From Chryseobacterium camelliae (lineage in GTDB: Bacteria > Bacteroidota > Bacteroidia > Flavobacteriales > Weeksellaceae): a stretch of DNA of 64,000 nucleotides. The notes under the pieces are model-generated. The model was given only the letters and a program-made list of their open reading frames with translations. It was not told the origin of the DNA and ran no database searches. The stretch covers positions 3,472,001 through 3,536,000 of the forward strand of contig NZ_JAUTAL010000001.1 in assembly GCF_030818575.1 (NCBI RefSeq). The letters are read 5' to 3'. Below, piece after piece: positions 8,767 to 18,841 of the stretch. The position numbers and the translations under genes were made by a program. How positions within the stretch are numbered: position 1 is the stretch's first letter; each line of letters begins with the position of its first letter.

Positions 8767-10044
8767 TTAATTTTCATCTATGATAACGGCTTCTTTCTCC
8801 TCACTCACAATCTTTTTAGGGTTAGCTACTTTTGCAATCGTAAGACCCTGGACTACAATAGAGAACACGACCACACAATAGGTAATACTTAATATGGTGT
8901 TGCTGTATTCATTTTTAGGAATAGATAAAGCCAGGGCGATCGATACCCCTCCGCGTATTCCTCCCCATACGAGGACTTTTACCGTTTGTGGATTAAACCT
9001 CGTTCTCAGGGACATGAATTTCGTAGGTACCCAGATGGAAATAAACCGCGCCAGCAAAACCACGATGATGGAAATGAGACCCGGAATCATGAAATACTTC
9101 AGGTCTTTGATCATCAAAAGCTCAAAACCAATGAAGAGGAACAGGACCGCATTCAGGATTTCGTCAATAAGCTCCCAGAACTTGATCAGGTAATCCTGGG
9201 TGATGGATTTCATATTGAATTTGGTATTGAAATTCCCCATAAAAAGTCCAGCAGCCACCATGGTCAACGGCCCGGAAATATGCATCTGCCTTGCAATAAG
9301 ATATCCTCCCATCACAACAGACAGGGTTACCAGAACAGAAATAATATAGTCGTCCACTTCCCGCATCAGCCTGGAAGTAACCCATCCCAACACCACTCCC
9401 AACAGCAATCCTCCGCCGGCTTCTTTGAGCAGCAGCATTCCTATACTTTCGAGACTGAGGTCGACTTCCTGCCCGATGGCCAGCTGCAGTATAACTGTAA
9501 AAACCACGACTGCCATACCATCATTGAATAAAGATTCTCCTGCAACCTTGGTTTCCAGGGACTTGGAAACATTGGCTTGTTTAAGAATACTTAATACGGC
9601 CACAGGATCGGTAGGCGAAATAAGAGCCCCGAAAACAAGGCAGTAAATCAGCGGCAGCTCAATCCCTACCAGTGGCAATAAATAATAGGTTCCGAAACCG
9701 ACAACGAATGTTGAAATGACCACTCCCGCAGTAGAAAAAATAACGACGGGCCTGAACTGTTCTTTAAGATCATCGATATTGATGTGTATTCCTCCTGCAA
9801 ACAGAAGGAAATTAAGCATCGCACCCATCAGTACTTCGGTAAAGTCGATGCTGTTCATCAGGTCATTAAGGTGTCCGAATGTCCTTGGCAGAAAAGTTTC
9901 ACCAAATAGCACTAGAAAAATGGATACCACAATGGCTATAACCATGATTCCGATGGTACTCGGAAGTTTTAAAAATCTGTAATTGAGGTAAGCAAATATG
10001 GATGCCAGGACTATTAAGGCTGAAAATGAATAATATAATTCCAC
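8767..10044 (-). CDS. Sodium:proton antiporter, CPA1/NhaP type
   Basis: A 425-residue inner-membrane antiporter with 12-13 hydrophobic segments. The ion-binding TDP motif is at 145-147 (SPTDPVAVL) and the ND pair at 174-175 (GESLFNDGMAVV). WGGIRGGVSIALALS near residue 355 is the conserved CPA1 arginine segment. It should exchange Na+ (or K+) for H+. The only plausible start is GTG at 10044, because no in-frame ATG lies upstream. It begins 13 nt after the DUF4919 gene, within the hflX run. Confidence 0.9.
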   Translation of the reverse strand: MELYYSFSALIVLASIFAYLNYRFLKLPSTIGIMVIAIVVSIFLVLFGETFLPRTFGHLNDLMNSIDFTEVLMGAMLNFLLFAGGIHINIDDLKEQFRPVVIFSTAGVVISTFVVGFGTYYLLPLVGIELPLIYCLVFGALISPTDPVAVLSILKQANVSKSLETKVAGESLFNDGMAVVVFTVILQLAIGQEVDLSLESIGMLLLKEAGGGLLLGVVLGWVTSRLMREVDDYIISVLVTLSVVMGGYLIARQMHISGPLTMVAAGLFMGNFNTKFNMKSITQDYLIKFWELIDEILNAVLFLFIGFELLMIKDLKYFMIPGLISIIVVLLARFISIWVPTKFMSLRTRFNPQTVKVLVWGGIRGGVSIALALSIPKNEYSNTILSITYCVVVFSIVVQGLTIAKVANPKKIVSEEKEAVIIDEN

Positions 10045-10057
10045 TAATATGTGTTTT

Positions 10058-10687
10058 TTATAAATTTAAATAAAATACTTTGATATAAATTTTATTGTTT
10101 TCCTTCTCCCAAATATCCATGATTCCGTCTTTGGAGGATTTTGAGGCTTTGGTATATCCTTGCCCGATATTCAGCATATTCAGAAGGATGTATTCATCTC
10201 CTACTGAATTTACCAGATAAGCTGTCTTTTCAGATTTCCCGTCCCCAGAACTTCTGATGGCTCCCGTCAATGACCGCAACTGACTCAGATGATAGATAAA
10301 ATTATCTTTGTCCTGCTTGGCATCGTAGGCTCTTAGCAGAATAAGAAGCACGTCCAGGTTGGTAGGGTCCTTATCATATAAAACCTTGCCCTGACGAATA
10401 CATTCATCGAAATTTTTATCTTTAAAAGCCTGTGCAAGCTGTTCAAACCTTTCATCTGTAGTAGAAATCCTATCCTTACTGAAATTCCTTCCATAGTAAA
10501 GGTGCTGTGCCTCAAGGCTGTCTAGGGACTCGGTAAAGCCCTTATACTTAAAAATCAGCTTTTCATAAAAATATGGGGAAGCTGAATCTTTGAGGTCTTT
10601 ATCAATCGATTTTAAATCGATTCCTGATTTCTGGCTGAAGCCGAAAACAGGCCACAGGATCAGCAGGAAGAAGAAGTAATTTTTCAT
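10058..10687 (-). CDS. DUF4919 domain secreted protein
   Basis: A 209-residue protein with an N-terminal signal peptide (KNYFFFLLILWPVFGFS, then Q). The mature part is mostly helical with a TPR-like stretch (FEQLAQAFKDKNFDECIRQG...KDPTNLDVLLILLRAYDA) and a short beta-rich end. I associate this layout with the Bacteroidota family DUF4919; no function is known. Its ATG overlaps the hflX stop codon by 4 nt (ATGA), so it is likely co-translated with hflX. Confidence 0.8.
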   Translation of the reverse strand: MKNYFFFLLILWPVFGFSQKSGIDLKSIDKDLKDSASPYFYEKLIFKYKGFTESLDSLEAQHLYYGRNFSKDRISTTDERFEQLAQAFKDKNFDECIRQGKVLYDKDPTNLDVLLILLRAYDAKQDKDNFIYHLSQLRSLTGAIRSSGDGKSEKTAYLVNSVGDEYILLNMLNIGQGYTKASKSSKDGIMDIWEKENNKIYIKVFYLNL

Positions 10688-11910
10688 GAACCGTTATTTT
10701 CTTCGTCATCATTATCGAAATATTCAAACAGGAAATCGTTATATGGAAATCTCGAAATATGTATTTTCATCACCTCATCATAAATCATCTTTTTCATTTC
10801 AGGAAAGTTTTCTTTCGTTAGCGCCGAAATAAATACGGTAGGGTACTTTGATTTGGCCATCCAGGTCTTCGTCCATTCTTCAAGAGAGATGTTCTTACGC
10901 GTTGAGGGCGTAAGATCGTCATCTTCTTTCTTCTCATAACTGAAATCATCAATCTTATTAAATACCATGATCATCGGCTTCCTGTGGGCATCAATCTCCT
11001 GCAGGATCTGGTTGACCGAATCGATGTGGTCCTCGAAGCTTTCATGGGAAATGTCCACCACATGGATAAGGAGATCCGCTTCTCTCGCCTCATCAAGCGT
11101 AGACTTGAATGATTCTACCAGCTGGGTAGGCAGCTTACGGATAAACCCTACGGTATCTGTCAATAAAAACGGAAGGTTCCCGATAACAACTTTCCTCACG
11201 GTAGTATCCAGCGTTGCGAACAGTTTATTTTCTGCAAATACTTCGGATTTCGAGAGTGCGTTCATCAGGGTAGATTTTCCAACGTTGGTATATCCTACCA
11301 ATGATACACGGACCATCTTGCCCCTGTTATTTCTCTGGGTTGCCATCTGTTTATCGATGGTCTTAAGCTTATCCTTCAGTAAGGAGATCCGGTCGCGGAT
11401 GATACGCCTGTCGGTTTCAATTTCCGTTTCCCCTGGTCCCCTCATCCCGATACCCCCTCGCTGGCGCTCAAGGTGGGTCCACATCCGGGTCAGCCTGGGC
11501 AAAAGATATTCATATTGAGCAAGTTCTACCTGGGTCCTTGCGTAAGAGGTCTGAGCCCTCTGGGCAAAAATATCAAGGATAAGGTTCGTACGGTCAAGTA
11601 TTTTAACCTCAAGTTCACGTTCCAGGTTTTTGAGCTGTGACGGAGAGAGTTCGTCATCAAAAATGACGGTTCCTATTTCATATTCTTTAACGTAATCCCG
11701 GATTTCCTGAGCCTTTCCGCTCCCTACAAATGTTTTGGAATCCGGCTGGGACATTTTTTGAGTGAACCTTTTTTCAACGGTAGCTCCCGCGGTATAAGCC
11801 AGGAATTCCAGCTCATCCATATATTCCTTTAACTTTTCTTCATCCTGGTCTTTGGTTACCAATCCTACCAAGACCGCTTTCTCATAGTTATGTTCTTTCT
11901 TGTCTAGCAT
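10684..11910 (-). CDS. hflX: GTPase HflX
   Basis: A 408-residue ribosome-associated GTPase that splits stalled 70S ribosomes under stress. The N-terminal HflX domain contains the glycine-rich RGGIGMRGPGETEIETDRR (150-168). The G domain has G1 GYTNVGKS (206-213), G2/G3 region TVRK...DTVGFI, and G4 NKID. It is first in a run hflX, DUF4919, nhaP, alkD, DUF6122, with gaps of -4 to 13 nt, so all five may be on one transcript. No canonical promoter box was found in the 140 nt upstream. Confidence 0.95.
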   Translation of the reverse strand: MLDKKEHNYEKAVLVGLVTKDQDEEKLKEYMDELEFLAYTAGATVEKRFTQKMSQPDSKTFVGSGKAQEIRDYVKEYEIGTVIFDDELSPSQLKNLERELEVKILDRTNLILDIFAQRAQTSYARTQVELAQYEYLLPRLTRMWTHLERQRGGIGMRGPGETEIETDRRIIRDRISLLKDKLKTIDKQMATQRNNRGKMVRVSLVGYTNVGKSTLMNALSKSEVFAENKLFATLDTTVRKVVIGNLPFLLTDTVGFIRKLPTQLVESFKSTLDEAREADLLIHVVDISHESFEDHIDSVNQILQEIDAHRKPMIMVFNKIDDFSYEKKEDDDLTPSTRKNISLEEWTKTWMAKSKYPTVFISALTKENFPEMKKMIYDEVMKIHISRFPYNDFLFEYFDNDDEENNGS

Positions 11911-12051
11911 TCAGTTCTGTCTGTATTGTGAGATTTACAAGATACTATTTTTAGGAGGAAACTCCAAAAAAAGTCTTTCTGAAAATGTTTTTTCTGATTA
12001 GATTATAGTGTATCGGCACAAAGGGTTATCCTGAGAGATCAATCATTCCCG

Positions 12052-12486
12052 TTAATCCCAATCCGCAGCAATGAATTTCATAGAATCACCATTTTCGTCA
12101 GATAAAATAAGATACTGCCCTTCTGTCCTGTAACGGTTCATTTTCTTGAAAAATGCAGCAAAAGAAGTTTCCAGCTGCATATTACTGCAAGCCATCATAG
12201 TTCCGCCAACATCAGAAATAGTAAGCTTATTCCCACTGCCAAATTCTGCAGTAAAAAACATCCTGTTGCACCCCATAAAGGCACCTCCGTGTATTTTCCC
12301 GTTCTTCTCCGGTGCCGTGAGGTTAATCGCTGCTTTGCTTTTCGTGAGTTCTTCTTTGGAAAAAGTTCCGAAAGAGACCAGCATCCACTCCCTCTGGACC
12401 TGCTGTTTCCCGGCATTTGCAACCTTGCAGCTGATGACTGATTCCGGCAGCAAAATGATAAAAAGTATATAAATCAGGATCTTCAT
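12052..12486 (-). CDS. META domain lipoprotein (HslJ-like)
   Basis: A 144-residue protein with a hydrophobic leader ending in VISCK, a plausible though imperfect lipobox with Cys20. The rest fits the META domain found in HslJ: a W near the start (REWMLVSF), GGAFMGCNRMFF, then the MACSNMQLETSFAAFF segment and a closing YLILSDENGDSMKF strand. META proteins are linked to stress or motility in other bacteria, but no activity is established. It is divergent from the S46 peptidase gene. Confidence 0.8.
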   Translation of the reverse strand: MKILIYILFIILLPESVISCKVANAGKQQVQREWMLVSFGTFSKEELTKSKAAINLTAPEKNGKIHGGAFMGCNRMFFTAEFGSGNKLTISDVGGTMMACSNMQLETSFAAFFKKMNRYRTEGQYLILSDENGDSMKFIAADWD

Positions 12487-12571
12487 GGTGCTAATTGTGC
12501 CATTTTTATACCATCCCGGGACTGAATCCCATAAAAATTAGTAAATTAGCGACACAAAATTAATTTATATA

Positions 12572-14779
12572 ATGAAAAGAATAGTTCTATTATTCACTTT
12601 CCTGCTGAGCTTTGTTCAGATGAGAGCGGACGAGGGGATGTGGCTTCTAATGCTCATCAAAAGGCTTAATGGTGTTGATATGCAAAAAGAAGGTCTTCAT
12701 CTGACTCCTGAAGAAATTTATTCCGTTAACAATTCCAGCCTGAAAGACGCTATCGTAAGCTTCGGAGGATTCTGTACCGGAGAGATCGTTTCCAGCCAGG
12801 GACTTATTTTTACCAACCACCATTGTGGTTACGGAGCTGTTGCTGCGGCATCCACACCGGAAAAAGATTACCTTAAGAACGGCTTCTGGGCCATGAAACA
12901 AAAAGACGAATTCAATGCCAAGGACCTGTATGTAAGGTTTCTGGTAAGAATGGATGATGCTACCCAGAGAATCAATTCCAAACTGAACAACTCAATGACC
13001 GCCGAACAAAGAAAAGCTGTTATTGATGCTGAAAGCAAAGCCATCCAGGCAGAGAATTCTGAAAACGGGAAATATACCGTTGTAGTAAAAGATTTCTTTA
13101 ACGGAAATGAGTTTTATTATTTTGTATACCAGGATTATAAAGATATCAGATTGGTGGGTGCTCCGCCTTCTTCATTAGGAAAATTCGGTGGTGATACCGA
13201 CAACTGGGAGTGGCCAAGACATACGGCTGACTTCACTGTTTTCAGAGTATATGCCGACGCCGCAGGAAACCCTGCAGAGTTTTCTCCCAGCAATGTACCT
13301 TTAAAGCCTAAGCATTTCTTACCGGTTTCCCTTAAGGGAGTTAAGCCCGGTGACTTCTCTATGATCTTAGGATACCCGGGAAGAACCAACCGTTACCTGA
13401 CTTCATACGGAATCGAGCAGATGGTGAATAAAGACTATCCGGCATGGGTGGAAGCTTCCAAACTGGCTATGGATGTTATGAAGAAATACATGGACAAGGA
13501 TAAAGCTACCCAGCTTAATTACGCTTCGCAGTATGCTTCCGTTGCCAATTACTGGAAAAACAGACAGGGAACCATTGATGCCGTTATAAAAAACGGAACG
13601 ATTACCGATAAGCAAAAAATTGAAGATATCTACAGAAAGTGGTCTATCCTTCCCGGAAATACAGAGTATGACGGAGTTCTTGATGATATCGAAGTATATT
13701 ACAAGCAGGTATCAGACAGAAATGTGGAGCGCAATTATATGAGCCAGCTCTCAAGAAATGCGAAATATATCACTCTTGCCCTACAGGTGGGGTCTGTACT
13801 GAATGCTTATGCAGCACAGGATATGCAGGGAAGGCTTACTATGAAACCGAAAGTAGATGCCGCCATCAAAGCAGCTTATGAAAACTTCAATACGCAGCTG
13901 GAAGGTGAAATGCTGAACTCTATGGTCAACCTCTACCAGACGAGGGTGAAAAAAGAGGTTGCTTCCCCTACGATTATGGGACTGGATGCCAAAAACCTTT
14001 CCAACGTAGCCTATTCTTCGATTTTTGCCAATAAGACTTCAGCGACGAATTTCATTCTGAATCCTGACCGCCTGAAGCTGGATGCAGATCCGCTTTGGAA
14101 GATCGCCAAAGGATTGGTGGAAGACCAGAAGCTGGCTGCCGAAAAATACTCTAAAGTAGACGATAACTTTGCTAAAAATAATCGGCTCTTCTTAGCGGGT
14201 CTGATGAAATCGATGCCGGAGAAGAAATTCTATCCGGATGCAAACTCAACCATGAGACTTACATACGGAACCGTAGACAAATTACCGATCAGAAGTGATA
14301 GAAATTATTTCGGGGTAACGGATAATTATTACACGGATATGACCGGCCTTGTTGGGAAATACAAAAAAGGGGATGAAGAGTTTGACCTTCCTCAGCGTGT
14401 GATCGATCTTTACAACATGAAAGATTTCGGACAGTATGCTGATGCCGCCGGATACATGCCGGTAAACTTCCTTTCCAATAATGATATCACAGGAGGTAAC
14501 TCCGGTTCTCCGGTAATTGACGGAGACGGAAACCTTATCGGTATTGCATTTGACGGAAACAGCGAAGCATTAAGCGGTGATATCGTTTTCGAACCGGAAT
14601 GGCAGAAAACAATCAACGTAGACGTTCGTTTTGTTCTTTGGACCATCGACAAATACGCCGGTGCCAGAAGACTGATCGACGAACTTCAACTGGTAAGAGG
14701 TGAAAATACTCCTGCCGACACGAAAACTAAAGCTCCTAAAGCTGAACGTAAAACGACAACAGGTAAAAAGAAGAAATAA
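12572..14779 (+). CDS. S46 family dipeptidyl peptidase (DPP7/DPP11 type)
   Basis: A 735-residue exported serine peptidase that removes dipeptides from the N-terminus of oligopeptides. The signal peptide spans about residues 1-19. The triad sits in TNHHCGYG (His83/84), GGDTDNWEWPRHTADF (about 207-221) and GGNSGSPV (Ser644). The residue 18 positions after the serine is Gly662 (AFDG). In known enzymes an Arg there gives acidic-residue preference (DPP11) and a Gly gives hydrophobic preference (DPP7), so I infer a DPP7-like specificity. The C-terminus carries an extra Lys/Thr-rich tail ending in four lysines. Such peptidases feed peptide catabolism in flavobacteria. Confidence 0.92.
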   Translation: MKRIVLLFTFLLSFVQMRADEGMWLLMLIKRLNGVDMQKEGLHLTPEEIYSVNNSSLKDAIVSFGGFCTGEIVSSQGLIFTNHHCGYGAVAAASTPEKDYLKNGFWAMKQKDEFNAKDLYVRFLVRMDDATQRINSKLNNSMTAEQRKAVIDAESKAIQAENSENGKYTVVVKDFFNGNEFYYFVYQDYKDIRLVGAPPSSLGKFGGDTDNWEWPRHTADFTVFRVYADAAGNPAEFSPSNVPLKPKHFLPVSLKGVKPGDFSMILGYPGRTNRYLTSYGIEQMVNKDYPAWVEASKLAMDVMKKYMDKDKATQLNYASQYASVANYWKNRQGTIDAVIKNGTITDKQKIEDIYRKWSILPGNTEYDGVLDDIEVYYKQVSDRNVERNYMSQLSRNAKYITLALQVGSVLNAYAAQDMQGRLTMKPKVDAAIKAAYENFNTQLEGEMLNSMVNLYQTRVKKEVASPTIMGLDAKNLSNVAYSSIFANKTSATNFILNPDRLKLDADPLWKIAKGLVEDQKLAAEKYSKVDDNFAKNNRLFLAGLMKSMPEKKFYPDANSTMRLTYGTVDKLPIRSDRNYFGVTDNYYTDMTGLVGKYKKGDEEFDLPQRVIDLYNMKDFGQYADAAGYMPVNFLSNNDITGGNSGSPVIDGDGNLIGIAFDGNSEALSGDIVFEPEWQKTINVDVRFVLWTIDKYAGARRLIDELQLVRGENTPADTKTKAPKAERKTTTGKKKK

Positions 14780-14800
14780 TCTTTTTTAAATATTGATATA

Positions 14801-14829
14801 AAACCGTGAATCTCTTTCACGGTTTTTTT
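14801..14829 (+). terminator. Rho-independent terminator of the S46 peptidase gene
   Basis: AACCGTGAA and TTCACGGTT form a 9-bp stem around TCTCT, followed by a run of T residues. Confidence 0.9.
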
Positions 14830-14852
14830 ATTTTTGGACAGAAGAATATCTC

Positions 14853-15329
14853 ATGGAAACACAGCCCATCCAATTTACAGCCATCATTCAGCAGCAAGGC
14901 AATATGAACGCTGCCTATGTTGAATTTCCGTTTTCTGTGCAGGAACTGTTCGGAAGGAAAGGACAGGTAAAAATCAGGGCGATCTTTGATGGTCATGCAG
15001 AATACCGGGGCAGCCTATCCAAAATGAAGTCTGAGCAGCATCTTCTCGGCCTTACGCAGGAAATCAGGAAACAGCTTGGCAAAACATTCGGGGATAAAGT
15101 TTTGGTTTCACTTACCGAAGACCTTGAGGAAAGAACCGTCTCTATTGCAGAAGATATTGCTTCCGTATTGAATGAAAATCCTGTGGCAAAAGCTTTATTT
15201 GACGCCATGAGTTATACGCACAGGAAAGAATACATCCGCTGGATTGAAGAAGCCAAGAAAGCTGAGACCAGGGAGAGGAGGATGCTGAAAATGATTGAAA
15301 TGATTCTGGAGGGAAAAAAGGGGATCTGA
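14853..15329 (+). CDS. YdeI/OmpD-associated family protein with DUF1905 domain
   Basis: A 158-residue soluble protein. The N-terminal half (about 5-95) is a small beta-barrel typical of DUF1905. It contains YVEFPFSVQELFGRKGQVKI and later GDKVLVSL. The C-terminal half (about 105-155) has the Bacteriocin-protection/YdeI helical segment ALFDAMSYTHRKEYIRWIEEAKK. The reaction or partner is unknown. The ATG lies 24 nt after the upstream terminator, leaving little room for a separate promoter. Confidence 0.82.
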   Translation: METQPIQFTAIIQQQGNMNAAYVEFPFSVQELFGRKGQVKIRAIFDGHAEYRGSLSKMKSEQHLLGLTQEIRKQLGKTFGDKVLVSLTEDLEERTVSIAEDIASVLNENPVAKALFDAMSYTHRKEYIRWIEEAKKAETRERRMLKMIEMILEGKKGI

Positions 15330-15388
15330 TCTATGATGATCACTTAAATTCCAGCCGACAGGCAGGTTTTAAACGCAAAATAAAAACA

Positions 15389-17011
15389 TCAAAGCCCCAG
15401 TTCTTTAATTGAGATTTCCCGCATTTCCACTTTCCGGATTTTTCCTGAGATGGTCATTGGGAATTCCTCGACAAACTTCCAGTATTTCGGCACCTTATAA
15501 TGGGCGATCCGTTCCTTGCAGAAATCTGTCAGTTCTTCTTCTGTAATTGTGTAGCCTTCACGCACCTTAATCCATGCCATAACCTCTTCACCGAATTTTT
15601 CACTCGGCACCCCTATTACCTGGGCATCCAATATATTGGGATACTGATACAGGAAATCTTCAATTTCTTTTGGCGAAATATTCTCTCCTCCACGGATGAT
15701 AAGGTCTTTGATCCTTCCCGAGATATTGATGTAGCCTTCTTCATCCATCATAGCCAGATCACCTGTATGCATCCATCGCTGCTCATCCAGGACCTGCCGG
15801 GTTGCATCAGGATTATTCCAGTATTTCAGCATAACAGAATAGCCACGCGTGCATAATTCGCCGTGTTCCCCTCGTTGTACTACCGCTCCGGTTTCAGGAT
15901 TGATGATTTTGATTTCAATGTGGTCCTGGACCGTTCCTACAGAATTTACCTGCTTATCAAACGGTGTTCCGATCTTTGTCTGGGTAGATACCGGTGACGT
16001 TTCCGTCATTCCGTAACAGATTGTGACTTCTTTCATATTCATCAGACTCCCTACTTTTTTCATGATCTCAGGCGGGCAGACCGAACCGGCCATCACACCT
16101 GTCCTTAAAGACTGCATATTAAAATCCTGTGACAGCATTTCATTCAACATCGTAATAAACATTGTAGGAACACCATACAGGGAAGTGCATTTTTCCTTTT
16201 CCACAACCTGTAATGTTTTTACAGGATCGAAACTGTCATTCGGAATTACCATAGTTGCGCCATGGGAAGTGCAGGCCAGGTTTCCGATGACCATTCCGAA
16301 ACAGTGGAAAAAAGGCACGGGAATACACACCCGGTCCTTTTCGGAATAATGAAGCCGGATGCCGATGAAGTATCCGTTGTTCAGAATATTATGGTGCGAA
16401 AGTGTCACGCCTTTAGGGAAACCGGTAGTACCGGAAGTATATTGGATGTTCACCGGATCATCAAACTGAACCGCGGACTCCCGGTCTACAAGCTGTTCGT
16501 CGGAAACAGAGTCTGCTCCGTTCAGAAAACGGTCCCAACTTTCGCCCCAGAAAATTTCATTCTTAAGAACAGCAGCAAATTCCCTCGCATCCTCAATCAT
16601 TTTTTTGTAGTTGCTGGACTTGAATTCAAGTGCAGAAAACATATAAGAAATTTCAGACTGGTTCAACACAAAGATTAACTCGCTGGTTCGATAGGCCGGA
16701 TTTATATTGACAAGGATGACCCCGATATTTGCCGTTGCATACTGCAGCAATACCCATTGATAGGTATTCGGGGACCAGACTCCTACTCTGTCTCCTGCTT
16801 TTACACCTAAATGGATCAGCGCTTTGGAAACCTTTCTCACCTGTTGATAAAACTGGCTGTACGTGGCCCTGTAATCCTGGTGGCTGCATACCAGGGCTTC
16901 CTGATTGGGGAATCTTTCAGCAGTGCGCTTCAGGTTTTCACCAATGGTTTCGCCTAAAAGAGGGATATCGGAGGCTCCATGTACATAAGAAAGTGTATTG
17001 CTCATCTTCAT
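15389..17011 (-). CDS. AMP-binding acyl-CoA synthetase (medium/long-chain fatty acid type)
   Basis: A 540-residue adenylate-forming enzyme that should convert a carboxylic acid, ATP and CoA into acyl-CoA. The P-loop YTSGTTGFPKG is at 191-201, the A5-like motif ICYGMTETSP near 335, the hinge-region HTGDLAMMDEEGYINISGRIKD near 420, and the C-terminal catalytic lysine motif ISGKIRKVEMRE near 525. Length and arrangement suit a FadD/AcsM-type enzyme, but the chain length accepted cannot be read. A second ATG lies two codons downstream and could be the true start. Confidence 0.9.
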   Translation of the reverse strand: MKMSNTLSYVHGASDIPLLGETIGENLKRTAERFPNQEALVCSHQDYRATYSQFYQQVRKVSKALIHLGVKAGDRVGVWSPNTYQWVLLQYATANIGVILVNINPAYRTSELIFVLNQSEISYMFSALEFKSSNYKKMIEDAREFAAVLKNEIFWGESWDRFLNGADSVSDEQLVDRESAVQFDDPVNIQYTSGTTGFPKGVTLSHHNILNNGYFIGIRLHYSEKDRVCIPVPFFHCFGMVIGNLACTSHGATMVIPNDSFDPVKTLQVVEKEKCTSLYGVPTMFITMLNEMLSQDFNMQSLRTGVMAGSVCPPEIMKKVGSLMNMKEVTICYGMTETSPVSTQTKIGTPFDKQVNSVGTVQDHIEIKIINPETGAVVQRGEHGELCTRGYSVMLKYWNNPDATRQVLDEQRWMHTGDLAMMDEEGYINISGRIKDLIIRGGENISPKEIEDFLYQYPNILDAQVIGVPSEKFGEEVMAWIKVREGYTITEEELTDFCKERIAHYKVPKYWKFVEEFPMTISGKIRKVEMREISIKELGL

Positions 17012-17132
17012 TTTTTTGAATTAAACATGCTTTAATAAAAAGCAGATATAAAATTATGGATATTTTCAGATACTAATGCCTGATTTCAATGAATTCAGTA
17101 CTTTTTCTGACACCTTTTAGAAACTGTGTTGA

Positions 17133-18665
17133 TCATACATTCCAAAAATCCCTGTCCAGGCTCCTGTACTGTATGGCTTCAGAAATATGATAGGATAAAA
17201 TACGTTCAGAGGTTTCCAGGTCGGCAATGGTCCGGGCTACTTTGAGGATCCTGTCGTAAGCCCTTGCAGATAGATTCAGTTTTTCCATGGCCGTTTTGAT
17301 CAGGCTGAAAGAAGTTTCATCCAGCTCACAGAACTGCTCAATCTCCTTAGGCCCCATTTGGGCGTTGTAGCTGATTTTTAGATCCTTATACCGCTCATGC
17401 TGTGTCGCGCGGGCCTTAAGGACACGCTGCCGGATATTTTCGCTGCTCTCGCCTTTCCTTCGTTCAGCCAGCTGTTCAAACTCTACTTTCTGGACTTCGA
17501 CGTGTATATCAATGCGGTCCAGCAACGGACCTGAAAGCTTATTCATGTAGCGTTGCATTTCGTACGTAGACGAGGTATTGTTGGGATCATCAGGGAAATA
17601 CCCGCTTGGGCTTGGATTCATCGAAGCCACCAGCATAAAGCTGGCCGGATAATTTACCGTGAACTTTGCCCTTGAAATCGTAACTTCCCGGTCTTCCAGC
17701 GGCTGTCTCATGACTTCCAGCACCGTTCGTTTAAATTCCGGCATTTCATCCAGGAAAAGGACACCGTTATGCGCCAGCGAAATTTCTCCCGGCTGCGGGT
17801 AACCGCCACCGCCAACCAGGGCGACATCTGAAATCGTATGGTGCGGGGCACGAAACGGACGGATGGTCATCAGTGAAGTTTCTGTCCCCATCTTTCCGGC
17901 TACAGAATGAATCTTAGTCGTTTCCAGTGCTTCCTTTAGCGTGAGAGGCGGCAAGATACTGGGCAGCCTTTTGGCCAACATCGTTTTTCCGCTTCCCGGA
18001 GGACCGATCAGGATGATATTATGTCCGCCGGCTGCTGCCACTTCCATCGCCCTCTTAGCGGTTTCCTGTCCTTTCACTTCTGAAAAGTCGAACGGAAAAT
18101 TGTTGATTTTTTCCTGAAATTCCTTCCGGGTATCAAGTATGGTCTGCTCTATCGGCTTGCCTTCATTAAAGAAGTCGATCACCTCTTTGATATTTTCTGC
18201 ACCCAAGACTTCAAGGCCACTGACGATCGCTGCCTCCCGGGTATTCTGTTTCGGAAGAATAATCCCCTTAAAGCCTTCTTCCCTTGCCTGAATGGCAATT
18301 GGCAATACGCCTTTGATAGGCTGAAGAGTTCCGTCGAGCGAAAGCTCGCCCATAATGATGTATTCCTGAACACGGTCTGCAAGGATCTGATCTGATGCCG
18401 CAAGAATGCCCACGGCAATACTGAGATCATAGGCAGAACCTTCTTTCCTGAGATCGGCAGGAGCCATATTGATCGTAATTTTTTTACCCGGAATTTTATA
18501 GCCCACATTTTTAAGCGCGGCAGAAATGCGGTAACTGCTTTCTTTGATGGCATTATCGGGAAGCCCTACCAAGTGATATCCGATTCCCGTATCCACATTA
18601 ACTTCTATGGTAATGGTCTGAGCTGCCACACCATGAATGGCACTTCCGTAAATTTTGATCAGCAT
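17133..18665 (-). CDS. YifB/ComM-family Mg-chelatase-like AAA+ ATPase
   Basis: A 510-residue protein. The N-terminal ChlI/Lon-like domain runs to about residue 125. Then comes an AAA+ module with Walker A GPPGSGKT (221-228), Walker B GVLFLDEMPEF (about 303-313) and a Mg-chelatase-type C-terminal domain. ComM, the Vibrio homologue, is a helicase that extends branch migration during natural transformation. With dprA also in this window, though damaged, a role in competence is possible but not proven. Confidence 0.92.
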   Translation of the reverse strand: MLIKIYGSAIHGVAAQTITIEVNVDTGIGYHLVGLPDNAIKESSYRISAALKNVGYKIPGKKITINMAPADLRKEGSAYDLSIAVGILAASDQILADRVQEYIIMGELSLDGTLQPIKGVLPIAIQAREEGFKGIILPKQNTREAAIVSGLEVLGAENIKEVIDFFNEGKPIEQTILDTRKEFQEKINNFPFDFSEVKGQETAKRAMEVAAAGGHNIILIGPPGSGKTMLAKRLPSILPPLTLKEALETTKIHSVAGKMGTETSLMTIRPFRAPHHTISDVALVGGGGYPQPGEISLAHNGVLFLDEMPEFKRTVLEVMRQPLEDREVTISRAKFTVNYPASFMLVASMNPSPSGYFPDDPNNTSSTYEMQRYMNKLSGPLLDRIDIHVEVQKVEFEQLAERRKGESSENIRQRVLKARATQHERYKDLKISYNAQMGPKEIEQFCELDETSFSLIKTAMEKLNLSARAYDRILKVARTIADLETSERILSYHISEAIQYRSLDRDFWNV

Positions 18666-18760
18666 ACAATGTGTTTTATGGTAAATGTAATAAGAAAACC
18701 AATCATATCAAAGTGATCCCTACCTATTCTCATTATTTTGCTTATTGAACCTGCAGAATT

Positions 18761-18790
18761 AGAAAAGCCGCCTCGAAAACGAGACGGCTC
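18761..18790 (-). terminator. Rho-independent terminator for the 73-residue protein gene
   Basis: On the reverse strand a 10-bp GC-rich stem (18766-18775 with 18780-18789, one G-U pair) with a TTTT loop is followed by a short T-rich stretch. It lies about 50 nt downstream of the stop at 18842. Confidence 0.75.
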
Positions 18791-18841
18791 TTTTAACGTG
18801 TAACCGATGTATTTATTAAACAGCTAATCCTGAAATGCTAA

